A stretch of 64,000 nucleotides of DNA from Seohaeicola zhoushanensis (lineage in GTDB: Bacteria; Pseudomonadota; Alphaproteobacteria; Rhodobacterales; Rhodobacteraceae). Shown piece after piece: positions 1 through 9,275 of the stretch. The notes under the pieces are model-generated. The model was not told the origin of the DNA. It did not search any database and saw nothing but the letters and a program-made list of their open reading frames with translations. Each line of letters begins with the position of its first letter. The first letter of the stretch is position 1. Where the stretch lies: the NCBI RefSeq assembly GCF_014656415.1, contig NZ_BNCJ01000002.1, positions 520,905-584,904 of the forward strand. The letters are read 5' to 3'. The position numbers were made by a program, and so were the translations under genes.

Positions 1-626
1 GGGTCGCGCAGGTCGGACTGGAAGGTGCGGCTGTCGCCGTCATAGTCGCGCTCCATGCCGGTTCCGGCCCCGGCGATGGCGACGCAGGAGGTCGAGCGGC
101 TGGTGCGGCGATAGCCGCCGGCAAAGCCGTTGGTCGCGGCCATGTAGACGTCATGCGCGCCATAGGCCGCGGCGGCGTCGGATACCTGGGTGACGCCTGC
201 CACCGCCATGGCGGCGGCCTCGGCGGCCACGGCATCGGCCTGCAGGGCGGCCGGTTCCGGCTCGGGCGCGGGATCGTCGAGTTCCAGCGCGGCCAGATCC
301 CAGCCCTGCGCCAGCTGCGCTGGGTCGGCCAGCCCGGCATAGGGGTCTTCCGGGGCCTCGCGGGCCATGGCCACGGCGCGCATCGCCATGTCGTCCATCG
401 TGCGCTCGGAGGTGTCCGAGACCGAGACGATCGCCTGCCGCTTGCCGATCAGCACCCGCAGGCCGAGGTCGGTGCCCTCGGCGCGCTCGGCATGTTCGAG
501 GCGGCCCTTGCGCACCTCGATGGAGACCGAGGTGCCGCGCACCGCGATCACGTCTGCGGCCTCGGCCCCGGCGCGTTTCGCGCGGGCGAGAAGCGCCTGG
601 CCAAGCTCTTCGAGGGAGTGAGTCAT
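1..626 (-). CDS. pmbA: PmbA/TldD-family metalloprotease, N-terminal part (runs off the window)
   Basis: The ATG is at 626 and the reading frame stays open to base 1, so about 208 N-terminal residues are present and the metal-binding C-terminal half is outside. The early region (acidic helix, then IAVRGTSVSIEVRKGRLE, then GTDLGLRVLIGKRQA) and the later TNGFAGGYRRTS and GTGMERDYDGDSRTF segments are those of PmbA (TldE), the partner of TldD. The TldD/TldE heterodimer is a cytoplasmic protease that trims unfolded peptides and modified-peptide precursors. TldD itself is the alternative, but the N-terminal pattern fits PmbA better. Whether the protein is intact cannot be seen. Confidence 0.85.
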   Translation of the reverse strand, partial: MTHSLEELGQALLARAKRAGAEAADVIAVRGTSVSIEVRKGRLEHAERAEGTDLGLRVLIGKRQAIVSVSDTSERTMDDMAMRAVAMAREAPEDPYAGLADPAQLAQGWDLAALELDDPAPEPEPAALQADAVAAEAAAMAVAGVTQVSDAAAAYGAHDVYMAATNGFAGGYRRTSRSTSCVAIAGAGTGMERDYDGDSRTFQSDLRD

Positions 627-716
627 CGCTGCCTGCCTGCTGCCTTTGAACAGCCCCGAGGTAGCGGTGCGGGGACCGGGGCGCAAGGGTTCAGCCGAAA
701 AAGCCGCGGCGCGGGG

Positions 717-1526
717 TCAGCGGGCGAGGACCTCCACCAGCGCCGCGAGATGCGCCATCACCGCGCCGTCGGGGCGGGCATAGTCGTCGACCACCGAGAA
801 ATGGTCGTGCCCCGCGATCTCGGCAAAGCGCCCCGGCCCGGCGGGAATGGCGGCGGCATAGCGCGCGCCCTGCTCGCGGATCGCCGGCAGTTCGCGCGCG
901 CCGGCCAGCACCACCTGGCGGCGGGCCACCGGTCGGGTGATCGGCGAGAGCGCCCGCGCGGTTTCGGCATCGAGGCCCATGGCGGCGTTGTAGCTGGTCG
1001 GCAGGAAGGGCGCGAGGTCGTAGCAGCCGCTGACCAGCAGGCCGGCATCGACCCCTTCGATGTCCATGCAGCAGGCCGCCAGATGCGCCCCCGAGGAGGT
1101 GCCCGCCGCGATCAGCCCGCGCGGGGCGCAGCCCCAGTCGGCGAGGTTGGTGGCGATGAACCGCATGGCCGCGCGCGCCTCGGCGACGATGGCCGCCATC
1201 GGCACTTCGGGGGCGAGGCTGTGCTCGATCACCGCCACGTTGAGGTCGAGGCCCAGCGGCCCCAGCGCGGTAAAGGCCTGGTGTTCCTTGTCGTTCCACT
1301 GCCAATAGCCGCCGTGGATATAGGTCACCGTCGGCCGCCCCGGCGTGGCGGCGCGGAACAGGTCGAGCCGGTTGCGCGGGCGCGGGCCGTAGGCGATATC
1401 GCGCAGCACCTCGCGTTCGCGGTAGACGCTGGCCGAGTCCGCTTCCCACCGCGCCAGGTGGTCGGCCCAGCCGGGTACCACGGCGCGGTTGTTGAAGGCG
1501 GCGTCGGCGGGGTTGGCGCCGCTCAC
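717..1526 (-). CDS. Alpha/beta hydrolase, arylformamidase (KynB2)-like
   Basis: This is a 269-residue serine hydrolase of the alpha/beta fold. HGGYW (residues 71-75) is the oxyanion-hole motif typical of kynurenine formamidase-like esterases, GTSSG (142-146) is the nucleophile elbow with Ser144, and AGHDHF near the C-terminus supplies the histidine. The start is a GTG whose last two bases overlap the TGA of the upstream oxygenase gene (GTGA), so the two are translationally coupled. As the last gene of the leftward ureide operon, it more likely cleaves an amide or ester intermediate of that pathway than N-formylkynurenine, because no other kynurenine gene is nearby. That role is inference. Confidence 0.8.
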   Translation of the reverse strand: MSGANPADAAFNNRAVVPGWADHLARWEADSASVYREREVLRDIAYGPRPRNRLDLFRAATPGRPTVTYIHGGYWQWNDKEHQAFTALGPLGLDLNVAVIEHSLAPEVPMAAIVAEARAAMRFIATNLADWGCAPRGLIAAGTSSGAHLAACCMDIEGVDAGLLVSGCYDLAPFLPTSYNAAMGLDAETARALSPITRPVARRQVVLAGARELPAIREQGARYAAAIPAGPGRFAEIAGHDHFSVVDDYARPDGAVMAHLAALVEVLAR

Positions 1527-2533
1527 GCGGCAGCGCCCGGCTTGCGCACCTTGGCCTCCTTGGCGGCGATATAGGGTCCGACCTCGACGGGGGCGTATTT
1601 CGCCCCGCCATCGGCATCGCGGCAGGTGTCGAGGCAGGCGATCACCGCATCGGGGTTGGGGTGCAGGAAGTAGGCGATCGACTGGCGCGACTTGTCGGAA
1701 ATCGTCGCGCCTGCCTCGTTCACCACCCGGTGCAGGGTCGAGACCCAGCGGTCGTTGGTCCAGCGGGCCATCATGTCGCCGATGTTGATGACGAAGCTGT
1801 CCGGCACTACCGGCACGTCCTCCCATTCGCCGGCCTTGGTGAAGACCTGCAGACCGCCGGTGCCCGGCTCGGGCAGCAGCAGCGTCAGCGAGCCGAAGTC
1901 GGTATGCGCCCCGGCGCGCAGCTGGCCCGGCAGCGGGGCCACCTTCTGCGGCGGGTAGTAGAGGTTCGACAGGATCGAGAAATGGCGGTCGATCTTGTCG
2001 TCGAAATAGGTCTCGGGCAGGTCCAGACCCAGCGCGAAGATCGCCATCATGTCGCGCGCCAGCGCCTCGACCGCCGCATAATAGGCCTCGCCCAGGGCGC
2101 GGAAGCCTTCGGGCGCATCCGGCCAGACGTTGGGGTGAAAGTTGTCCGCCACCACCGGATCGGCGAAATAGGCGCCGTCGATGTCGAGCCGCCCGAGCAT
2201 GTAGTATTCGCGCAGGTCCGGCGGGGTTTCCTTGTCCTCGCCCAGTGCCAGCCCCGAGGAGCCGACCCGGTGATAGCCCTGGCGCACCATCCCCTGCGGG
2301 GCATAGCGCGCCTTTTCCGCCTCGCTCAGCGCGAAGAACCGCTTGAGCGTGGCGAACCAGTCGCCGCGCAGCGCGGCGCCGACCCGGTGGCCGGTGATCA
2401 CGAGGAAACCGATCTCGGTGCAGGCGCGGTCGACCGCGGCGGCCAGCGCGGCGCGCGCCGCGGCGTCGTCGCCGTAGAAGGCCGAGATGTCGATCACCGG
2501 GACCGAGGCGGAGGGGCTTTGTGTCTGGGGCAT
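1523..2533 (-). CDS. 2-oxoglutarate/Fe(II)-dependent oxygenase, isopenicillin-N-synthase family
   Basis: This 336-residue protein has the full signature of the family: an N-terminal DIOX_N-like segment (VPVIDISAFYG), a double-stranded beta helix with the iron ligands His210, Asp212 (AHTDFGS) and His268 (STLHRVV), and the 2-oxoglutarate-binding RxS pair at 283-285 (RQSIAYF). It would hydroxylate or desaturate a small molecule using O2 and 2-oxoglutarate. The ATG at 2533 lies 16 bases after the D-carbamoylase stop, and its own stop overlaps the next gene's GTG. The substrate is unknown. Its place among hydantoin and ureide enzymes suggests oxidation of a ureide or its amino-acid product. Confidence 0.85.
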   Translation of the reverse strand: MPQTQSPSASVPVIDISAFYGDDAAARAALAAAVDRACTEIGFLVITGHRVGAALRGDWFATLKRFFALSEAEKARYAPQGMVRQGYHRVGSSGLALGEDKETPPDLREYYMLGRLDIDGAYFADPVVADNFHPNVWPDAPEGFRALGEAYYAAVEALARDMMAIFALGLDLPETYFDDKIDRHFSILSNLYYPPQKVAPLPGQLRAGAHTDFGSLTLLLPEPGTGGLQVFTKAGEWEDVPVVPDSFVINIGDMMARWTNDRWVSTLHRVVNEAGATISDKSRQSIAYFLHPNPDAVIACLDTCRDADGGAKYAPVEVGPYIAAKEAKVRKPGAAA

Positions 2534-2549
2534 TGCTGGGGCGCCTTGT

Positions 2550-3476
2550 CTACTGGCCGTTGGATTGACGGGTGAGCATCGGATACATGTCCGGACGCCG
2601 GTGCTTCTCGAAGTTGAAGATGTGGTCGCGGATCTCCTGCGTGCGGTCGAGATCGCAGTCGGCGGTGATGAGTTCGTCGCCGATGGTCGAGGCCATGGCC
2701 ACGATCTCGCCGGTCGGGGCGATGATGCAGCTCTGGCCCAGCAGGTCGCAGTCCTCCTCGCGCCCGGCCTTGGCGACGCCGACCACCCAGAGACCGTTGG
2801 CATAGGCTCCGGCCTGCATGCAGAGGTGGTTGTGGAAGGCCTGCAGGTGGTCGTGCTCGGGCGCCAGCGGGTAGTGCAGGGGGGTGTTGTAGCCCAGCGT
2901 CAGCACCTCGGCCCCGCGCAGGGCGGATTCGCGGTAGGTCTCGGGCCAGCGGCGGTCGTTGCAGATCGCCATCGCCCATTTGCCGCCCATCAGCTCGGTG
3001 GACATATACGGCGTCTCGCCCGGCTCGAAGTAGCGTTTCTCCAGGTGCTGGAAGGCGCGCCAGGGCTCGTGCTCGGAATGGCCGGGCAGGTGGATCTTGT
3101 GATAGCGCGCCGCGATCTCGCCATCGGGGCCGACCAGGATCGAGGTATTGAAGCGGCGCAGGCGGCCGTCATAGACGGCCTTCTCGGCATAGCCGAAGCT
3201 GAACCCCATGCCGAGTTCACGCGCGCGGTCGAACAGCGGCTGCGTCTCGGGGCCGGGCATCTCGGTCTCGAAGAAGGCGTCGACCTCGGCCTGGTCCTCC
3301 ATGAACCAGCGCGGGAAGAAGGTGGTCAGCGCCAGTTCGGGATAGATCAGCATCTGCACGCCGCGCCGGGCGGCCTGCTCCATGAGGGCGATCATCCGCG
3401 CGACCACGGCGCTGCGGGCTTCGTCGCGGCGGATCGGTCCCAGCTGGGCCCCGCCGATGGTGATGATACGGGTCAC
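2550..3476 (-). CDS. N-carbamoyl-D-amino acid hydrolase (D-carbamoylase), nitrilase superfamily
   Basis: A 308-residue carbon-nitrogen hydrolase, matching the roughly 304 residues of Agrobacterium D-carbamoylase. The catalytic Glu47 (YPELALTTFFPRW), Lys127 (YHKIHLPGH) and Cys172 (ICNDRRWPET) fall at exactly the positions known for that enzyme, and segments such as FQHLEKRYFEPG and APTGEIVA are shared. It removes the carbamoyl group of an N-carbamoyl amino acid as CO2 and NH3. The GTG start at 3476 lies one base after the upstream stop, with an AGGAG six bases before it. It follows the M20 carbamoylase and complements the hydantoinase at 10.9 kb. A beta-ureidopropionase activity is possible but less likely. 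Confidence 0.9.
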   Translation of the reverse strand: MTRIITIGGAQLGPIRRDEARSAVVARMIALMEQAARRGVQMLIYPELALTTFFPRWFMEDQAEVDAFFETEMPGPETQPLFDRARELGMGFSFGYAEKAVYDGRLRRFNTSILVGPDGEIAARYHKIHLPGHSEHEPWRAFQHLEKRYFEPGETPYMSTELMGGKWAMAICNDRRWPETYRESALRGAEVLTLGYNTPLHYPLAPEHDHLQAFHNHLCMQAGAYANGLWVVGVAKAGREEDCDLLGQSCIIAPTGEIVAMASTIGDELITADCDLDRTQEIRDHIFNFEKHRRPDMYPMLTRQSNGQ

Positions 3477-3477
3477 G

Positions 3478-4716
3478 TCATGCTCCTTGCTTGGGCGTGC
3501 TGAGCCGCGCGATCAACGCGTGCAGCACGGCGGTCCCGCGCGCGAGATCCTCGGGCGGGGTATATTCACGGATGTTGTGCGAGATGCCCTTCTGCGAGGG
3601 CACGAAGATCATGGTGGCGGGCGCGATCCGGGCGATCATCTGGGCGTCGTGCCCCGCGCCCGAGAACATCCGCCGCGTGGTGAGGCCAAGCGCCTGCGCC
3701 TCGGCCTCGACCGCGTCGACCAGCTCGGGCGCGAAATCGACCGGGTCGAACCGCGCCAGGCTGCGGGTCGTTGCGGTGACATTGGCCTCGGCCGCGGCGG
3801 CGGCGATCAGCGTGGCGAGCGCGGCTTCGGCCTCGATCAGCGCGGCATCGTCGGGGTTGCGCAGGTCGACCGTCATCACCGCCCGCTCGGCCACCACGTT
3901 GACCAGGTTGGGCGAGAGCGTCACCGCCCCCACGGTGCCCAGCTGTCCGGGGCCGATGGCGGTGATGATGTCGCGCACGCCGCAGGCGGTGCGCCCCGCC
4001 GCCAGCCCGGCATCGGCGCGCAGTCGCAGCGGGGTGGTGCCGGCATGGGCGCTGGCGCCCGAGAAGGTCACCTCGGTCCAGGAAATGCCCTGCACCCCTT
4101 CGACCACGCCGATCTGGAGGCCCTCGTCCTCGAGGATCGGCCCCTGTTCGATGTGCAGCTCGACATAGGCCGCGATGGCCGACGGGCCCGCGCCGGTGCC
4201 CGCATGGCCGATGGCGGCCAGCTCGTCACCAAGGCGGGTGCCGTCGATGCCCCGGATCTCCAGCGCCTCTTCCAGCGACAGGCCGCCAACGAAGACCAGC
4301 GAGCCGAGCATGTCGGGCGCAAAGCGCGCGCCTTCCTCGTTGGTGAAGGCCGCGACGGTGACGGGCAGGTCGGTTTCAGTGCCGGCATCGTTCAGCGCCG
4401 CCACCACCTCGAGCCCGGCCAGTACGCCAAGCGCGCCGTCATAGAGCCCGCCGGTCGCCACCGTGTCGATATGCGATCCGATCATCACATGCGGTGCATC
4501 CGCCGTCGTGCCGGGGCGCGCGGGGCGGGTGCCGAAGATATTGCCGATCGGGTCGATGGCGACGGCAAGGCCAAGCGATTCCATCTGCGCGATCAGCCAG
4601 TCGCGCCCGGCCTTGTCGGCCGGGGTGAGCGCCAGGCGGCAGACGCCGCCGCCGGGCAGGGCGCCGATGGCGCCGAGCGACTCGATGCGGGCCTGGAGGC
4701 GGGCGGCGTCGATCAT
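3478..4716 (-). CDS. M20 hydantoinase/carbamoylase-family amidohydrolase (N-carbamoyl-L-amino acid hydrolase or allantoate amidohydrolase type)
   Basis: A 412-residue zinc-type hydrolase of the AllC/AmaB/HyuC family. Visible metal and catalytic residues are His82-x-Asp84 (SHIDTV), Asp93 (GGLYDGALG), Glu127-Glu128 (TNEEGARF), His188 (VELHIEQGP) and a C-terminal GAGHDAQ histidine; ASAHAGT (221-227) is the dimerisation-domain substrate histidine. The family hydrolyses ureido groups of N-carbamoyl-L-amino acids, allantoate or ureidoglycine. Its ATG overlaps the upstream dpaL stop by one base, so expression is tightly coupled to dpaL. Together with the next gene this puts two unrelated decarbamoylating folds back to back. 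The exact substrate cannot be read from sequence. Confidence 0.88.
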   Translation of the reverse strand: MIDAARLQARIESLGAIGALPGGGVCRLALTPADKAGRDWLIAQMESLGLAVAIDPIGNIFGTRPARPGTTADAPHVMIGSHIDTVATGGLYDGALGVLAGLEVVAALNDAGTETDLPVTVAAFTNEEGARFAPDMLGSLVFVGGLSLEEALEIRGIDGTRLGDELAAIGHAGTGAGPSAIAAYVELHIEQGPILEDEGLQIGVVEGVQGISWTEVTFSGASAHAGTTPLRLRADAGLAAGRTACGVRDIITAIGPGQLGTVGAVTLSPNLVNVVAERAVMTVDLRNPDDAALIEAEAALATLIAAAAAEANVTATTRSLARFDPVDFAPELVDAVEAEAQALGLTTRRMFSGAGHDAQMIARIAPATMIFVPSQKGISHNIREYTPPEDLARGTAVLHALIARLSTPKQGA

Positions 4717-5930
4717 CAGAGCGCCCCCTCGGCGCGCAGGGCATCGCCGCTCCGGCCTGTGATCTCTTGGAACACCTGCGGGTCGGTGTCGCCCTCCGAG
4801 CCGAAGACCAGCAGGCGCGAGGCCGCGTCGATCCCCAGGCCCGCCCGCGTTGCAGGATCAAGCGCGAGGAACCCGGCCAGCCCCGCGACACCGCTTTCGC
4901 CGGCCACCAGCTTCGGCCCCGCCGCGCCCGAGGCGAGCAGGCGCATGGTATCGGCGGCATCGGTGTCGGTGATGAGCATGAAGGCATCGGCCCCCTGATG
5001 CAGCACCGGCCAGGCGATCAGCGAAGGCTCGCCGCAGGCTAGGCCCGCCATGATCGTCTCCAGGCTGCCATGCACCGCCACGGGTTCACCCGCCCGCGCG
5101 CTTTCGTAGAGGCAGCCGGCGGTTTCCGGTTCGACCACCACGATGCGCGGGGCCTGAGGGCCATAGGCCTCCCACAGGGTGGCGGTCACAGCGGCGGCGA
5201 GGCCACCGACGCCGCCCTGGATGAAGACATGCGTGGGCGGCAGCGGCAGCGCGTCGATCGCCTCTTCCACCATGATGGCATAGCCCTGCATCACGTCGCG
5301 CGGGACCTCGGTATAGCCGGGGTAGGAGGTGTCCGAGACCACGAACCAGCCGTTCTCGGCGGCGGCCTTGTCGGCGGCGCGGACGCTGTCGTCATAGTTG
5401 CCGGGGGTGCGCACGATCTCGGCGCCATAGGCGCGGATGGCGTCTTCGCGGGCCTGGCTGACATCGGCGTGCAGGAAGATCACCACGCGGCAGCCGAACA
5501 TCCGTCCGCCCCAGGCGACCGAGCGGCCGTGGTTGCCGTCGGTGGCGCAGCAGAGGGTGACGCCGGCGGCGAAATCGGCGTGATCGCCGGCAAGGATCGC
5601 GGCCTCCGAGACCGGCGCGCCGCTGCGCTGGCTGGCCAGCCGCGCCAGCAGGCGCAGGGCGGCATAGGCACCGCCCAGCGCCTTGAAGCTGTTCAGACCA
5701 AAGCGCGCCGCCTCCTGCTTGTAGGCAATCGCGGCGACACCCTCGCGCGTGGCCAGCGCGTCGAGCTGAACCAGCGGCGTCGGGGTATAACCTTCCCAGG
5801 CGGAGACAGTCCGGCGCGCTTCGGCGCCGCTGGCCCGTGACAGCACCTTTTGCAGATCGAGCGGATATGAACCGCGCGCTTCATCGAGGTTCTGAACAAA
5901 AGGTCTTGTCGGCTGGGGTTTATTCGTCAT
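4716..5930 (-). CDS. dpaL: Diaminopropionate ammonia-lyase
   Basis: A 404-residue fold-type II PLP enzyme. The PLP lysine is Lys83 in RFGLNSFKALGG, and TDGNHGRSVAWGG and QGGVGGLAAAV form the usual phosphate and substrate loops. All closely resemble E. coli YgeX, which splits D- or L-2,3-diaminopropionate into pyruvate and two ammonia molecules. The ATG at 5930 was chosen because the sequence before it is not conserved-looking. It is the first gene of the leftward operon and diverges from the RpiR regulator across a 160-base AT-richer gap. Threonine-dehydratase-like activity on serine is a known side reaction of the family. Confidence 0.92.
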   Translation of the reverse strand: MTNKPQPTRPFVQNLDEARGSYPLDLQKVLSRASGAEARRTVSAWEGYTPTPLVQLDALATREGVAAIAYKQEAARFGLNSFKALGGAYAALRLLARLASQRSGAPVSEAAILAGDHADFAAGVTLCCATDGNHGRSVAWGGRMFGCRVVIFLHADVSQAREDAIRAYGAEIVRTPGNYDDSVRAADKAAAENGWFVVSDTSYPGYTEVPRDVMQGYAIMVEEAIDALPLPPTHVFIQGGVGGLAAAVTATLWEAYGPQAPRIVVVEPETAGCLYESARAGEPVAVHGSLETIMAGLACGEPSLIAWPVLHQGADAFMLITDTDAADTMRLLASGAAGPKLVAGESGVAGLAGFLALDPATRAGLGIDAASRLLVFGSEGDTDPQVFQEITGRSGDALRAEGAL

Positions 5931-6005
5931 GGTTTCTCGCAATCGGCAGAATTCGCGGAGGTGCTCCGCAGGGACAGTCACGGGTTGCACTCCATATGGG
6001 AAATC

Positions 6006-6044
6006 TGAAATTCTTCCACTACAAATCATGCAACAAAAATTTCA
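6006..6044. promoter_or_regulatory. Candidate RpiR operator / divergent promoter region
   Basis: An inverted pair TGAAATT (6006-6012) and AATTTCA (6038-6044), 32 bases start to start (about three helical turns), sits in the AT-rich part of the 160-base gap between dpaL and the RpiR gene. CAACAA at 6031 recurs before the transporter operon. RpiR-family regulators often bind AT-rich inverted repeats with GAAAT half-sites. Assignment to this regulator is inference. Confidence 0.4.
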
Positions 6045-6090
6045 TAGACGGTGGCAGAATCCGGCCTGACCGACGAAAGGCGCAAAAATA

Positions 6091-6963
6091 ATGAGCAACC
6101 CGCCCAAGAAATACACCTCCATCGAAGACCGGATCATGGCTGCGCTCGACGATCTGACCGTGTCCGAGAAGAAGCTGGCCTCGGCCGTGCTGGAGGAAAA
6201 GGGCGCGCTGGCGAGCTTCACCGCCGCCGAGATCGCGCAGCGGGCGGGCACTTCGCAGGCGACGGCGGTGCGATTCTTCCGCCGGCTGGGCTATGACAGC
6301 TTCTCGGACCTCAAGCGCGAGGCGCGCAGCTCGGCCAGCTGGGCCTCGCCGCTCTACCAGATCAGCGGCACCGGGCATGTGCGCATGGCGCGGGGCGATT
6401 TCGCGCTGCATGTGGCGCAGGATCTCAAGAACCTGACCGAAACCGCCGAGGCGATGCCGCCCGACCTGCTGGAGGATGCGGTCGAGGCGCTGATGGAGGC
6501 GCGGCGGGTCTTCATCATCGGGTTCCGCAACTCGGCGGTGCTTGCCTCCTATGCGCGTAACATGTTGGCATTGCTGAGGGATGACGTGCTTCTGTTGCCC
6601 TATGCCGGGATGTCCGTGGCCGAAAGCCTGGTCTCGCTGGGCCCGGACGACGTGGTGCTTGTCTTCGGGTTCCGCCGCCGCCCGCCGGCGCTGAATGTGA
6701 TCCTCGAAGCCGCGCGCGATGCGGGCGCGCGGCGTATTCTGGTGGCTGACCCGACGGCGGCGACCTCGGCGCGTCTCTCGGATATCACCCTGCGCTGCAC
6801 CACCCGCAACGCGGGGATCTTCGACAGCTACGCGGCGGGGATGAGTCTCATCAACTACATCTGCACCCGCTTCGCCGACCGTGGCGGCGAGGGAATCGTC
6901 GCCCGGATGGAGGCCTTCGAGCGCCTGCATGGGGATATCGAGGGCGGCGGCAGCGCCGAGTGA
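6091..6963 (+). CDS. MurR/RpiR-family transcriptional regulator (HTH plus SIS domain)
   Basis: This 290-residue protein has an N-terminal HTH_6 domain (LTVSEKKLASAVLE, then FTAAEIAQRAGTSQATAVRFFRRLGYDSF) and a C-terminal SIS domain (RRVFIIGFRNSAVLASYARNM around 130-150, GPDDVVLVFGFRR near 190). SIS domains usually bind phosphosugars, but RpiR proteins in catabolic clusters also sense amino-acid-like ligands. It stands between the divergent dpaL operon and the ABC transporter operon and probably controls both. Similar AT-rich inverted repeats lie on either side of it. The ATG at 6091 gives the normal N-terminus. Activator or repressor action is not decidable here. Confidence 0.9.
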   Translation: MSNPPKKYTSIEDRIMAALDDLTVSEKKLASAVLEEKGALASFTAAEIAQRAGTSQATAVRFFRRLGYDSFSDLKREARSSASWASPLYQISGTGHVRMARGDFALHVAQDLKNLTETAEAMPPDLLEDAVEALMEARRVFIIGFRNSAVLASYARNMLALLRDDVLLLPYAGMSVAESLVSLGPDDVVLVFGFRRRPPALNVILEAARDAGARRILVADPTAATSARLSDITLRCTTRNAGIFDSYAAGMSLINYICTRFADRGGEGIVARMEAFERLHGDIEGGGSAE

Positions 6964-7036
6964 TCGGTTTTCTGCACAACAATTGGGCATCCGCACAGGG
7001 CGGGCGCTTCGAGAATGGGCATCGCACTTTGTGACC

Positions 7037-7067
7037 CAACAATTTCTCAAAAATCTCTGTTTGAAAT
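7037..7067. promoter_or_regulatory. Candidate second RpiR operator before the ABC transporter
   Basis: The gap between the RpiR gene and the transporter holds CAACAATT at 7037-7044 (also at 6977-6984) and an inverted pair ATTTC (7042-7046) / GAAAT (7063-7067), 21 bases apart start to start. The same half-sites occur before dpaL, which would let one regulator control both operons. Proposed from sequence pattern only. Confidence 0.35.
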
Positions 7068-7122
7068 ATTTGGTTCATTGGCAAGGTTCCCTGGACGCAA
7101 CCGCGCAAACTGGAGCCCTGCA

Positions 7123-8199
7123 ATGACCCACGACATGCACCGCCGCCGCTTCCTTCAGGCCGTCCTCGCCGGGACGGCCGCCTCGGCCCTCCCGCTCAAG
7201 GCGCTCGCCGCCCAGCCGGACCTGCTCTGGATGGTCTGGGAGAACCTCGCCAAGGACGAATACCTTGCCCCCTTCCTCGCCAGGTCGGGCGTCACCATCT
7301 CGAAGAACTTCATCGGCAGCGATGACGAGCAATTCGCCAAGCTGCGCGCCGGCGGCGACAGCTCGGTCGATCTGATCACCCCCGGCCTCGACAAGGTCGA
7401 CTATTACATGGCCTCGGGCCTGGTGCAGGAAATCGACCTCGCCAAGATCCCGAACACCGCCAAGATCTACGACGCCTTCAAGAATTCGCCGCTGGGCAAG
7501 GCCGACGGCAAGACCTACGGGCTGCCGTTCTACTGGGGCATCAACCCGCTGGTCTACCGCAAGGACCTGATGGACGCCGAGCCCGACTGGTCGGTCTTCT
7601 TCGAGGACAGCAAGTATGCCGGCAAGCTCGCAATGCGCGACTATGCGCTCGAGGCGGTGATGATCGCGGCGATGTATCTGGAAATCCCGCGCGACCAGAT
7701 CTTCCACCTGGACGACGCGCAGCTGGCCGAGGTCAAGAAGGCGCTGATCGCGCAGAAGAAACTGCTGCGCACCTACTGGAGCTCGATCGGCGACCTGACC
7801 AACCTCTTCGCCACCGGCGAGGTCGTCGCGGCCTATTCCTGGGTGCCCCCCTACCACGAGCTGAACGCGCGCGGCCTCTCGATGGGCATCGCCAACCCCA
7901 AGCAGGGCACCATCGGCTGGGCCGACTCGCTGGCGATCCCGAAGGGCGTCGAGGGCGAGAAGCTGGAGGCCGTCTACGCGCTGATCGACTACCTGCTGGG
8001 CGAGGACTACGGCAAGATGCTCGCCGTCGGCGGGCCCTATGCGCAATCGACCTCCTCGGCGCGCGACATGCTGAGCAAGGAAGAGCGCGAGACGATCTTC
8101 ATCGAGGACATGAGCGTCATGGACAGCTTCATCTGGCGTTCGAACCCCGAACGCTACAACGACTGGGTCGCGCTCTGGAACGAAGTGAAGGCAAGCTGA
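7123..8199 (+). CDS. ABC transporter substrate-binding protein, spermidine/putrescine (PotD) type, Tat-exported
   Basis: This 358-residue periplasmic protein starts MTHDMHRRRFLQAVLAGTAA with a twin-arginine signal and an AxA cleavage site near residue 30 (KALAAQ). The mature part (NLAKDEYLAPF, FWGINPLVYRKDLM, SYSWVPPYHELNARG-like segments) follows PotD-family extracellular binding proteins, which take polyamines or other small, often cationic, ligands. The next gene begins two bases after its stop. Position between the RpiR regulator and a hydantoinase suggests it captures the ureide or diamino compound degraded by the cluster. The ATG at 7123 is preferred because the signal begins directly after it. 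Confidence 0.87.
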   Translation: MTHDMHRRRFLQAVLAGTAASALPLKALAAQPDLLWMVWENLAKDEYLAPFLARSGVTISKNFIGSDDEQFAKLRAGGDSSVDLITPGLDKVDYYMASGLVQEIDLAKIPNTAKIYDAFKNSPLGKADGKTYGLPFYWGINPLVYRKDLMDAEPDWSVFFEDSKYAGKLAMRDYALEAVMIAAMYLEIPRDQIFHLDDAQLAEVKKALIAQKKLLRTYWSSIGDLTNLFATGEVVAAYSWVPPYHELNARGLSMGIANPKQGTIGWADSLAIPKGVEGEKLEAVYALIDYLLGEDYGKMLAVGGPYAQSTSSARDMLSKEERETIFIEDMSVMDSFIWRSNPERYNDWVALWNEVKAS

Positions 8200-8201
8200 T
8201 C

Positions 8202-9271
<1,070 letters not shown>

Positions 9272-9275
<4 letters not shown>

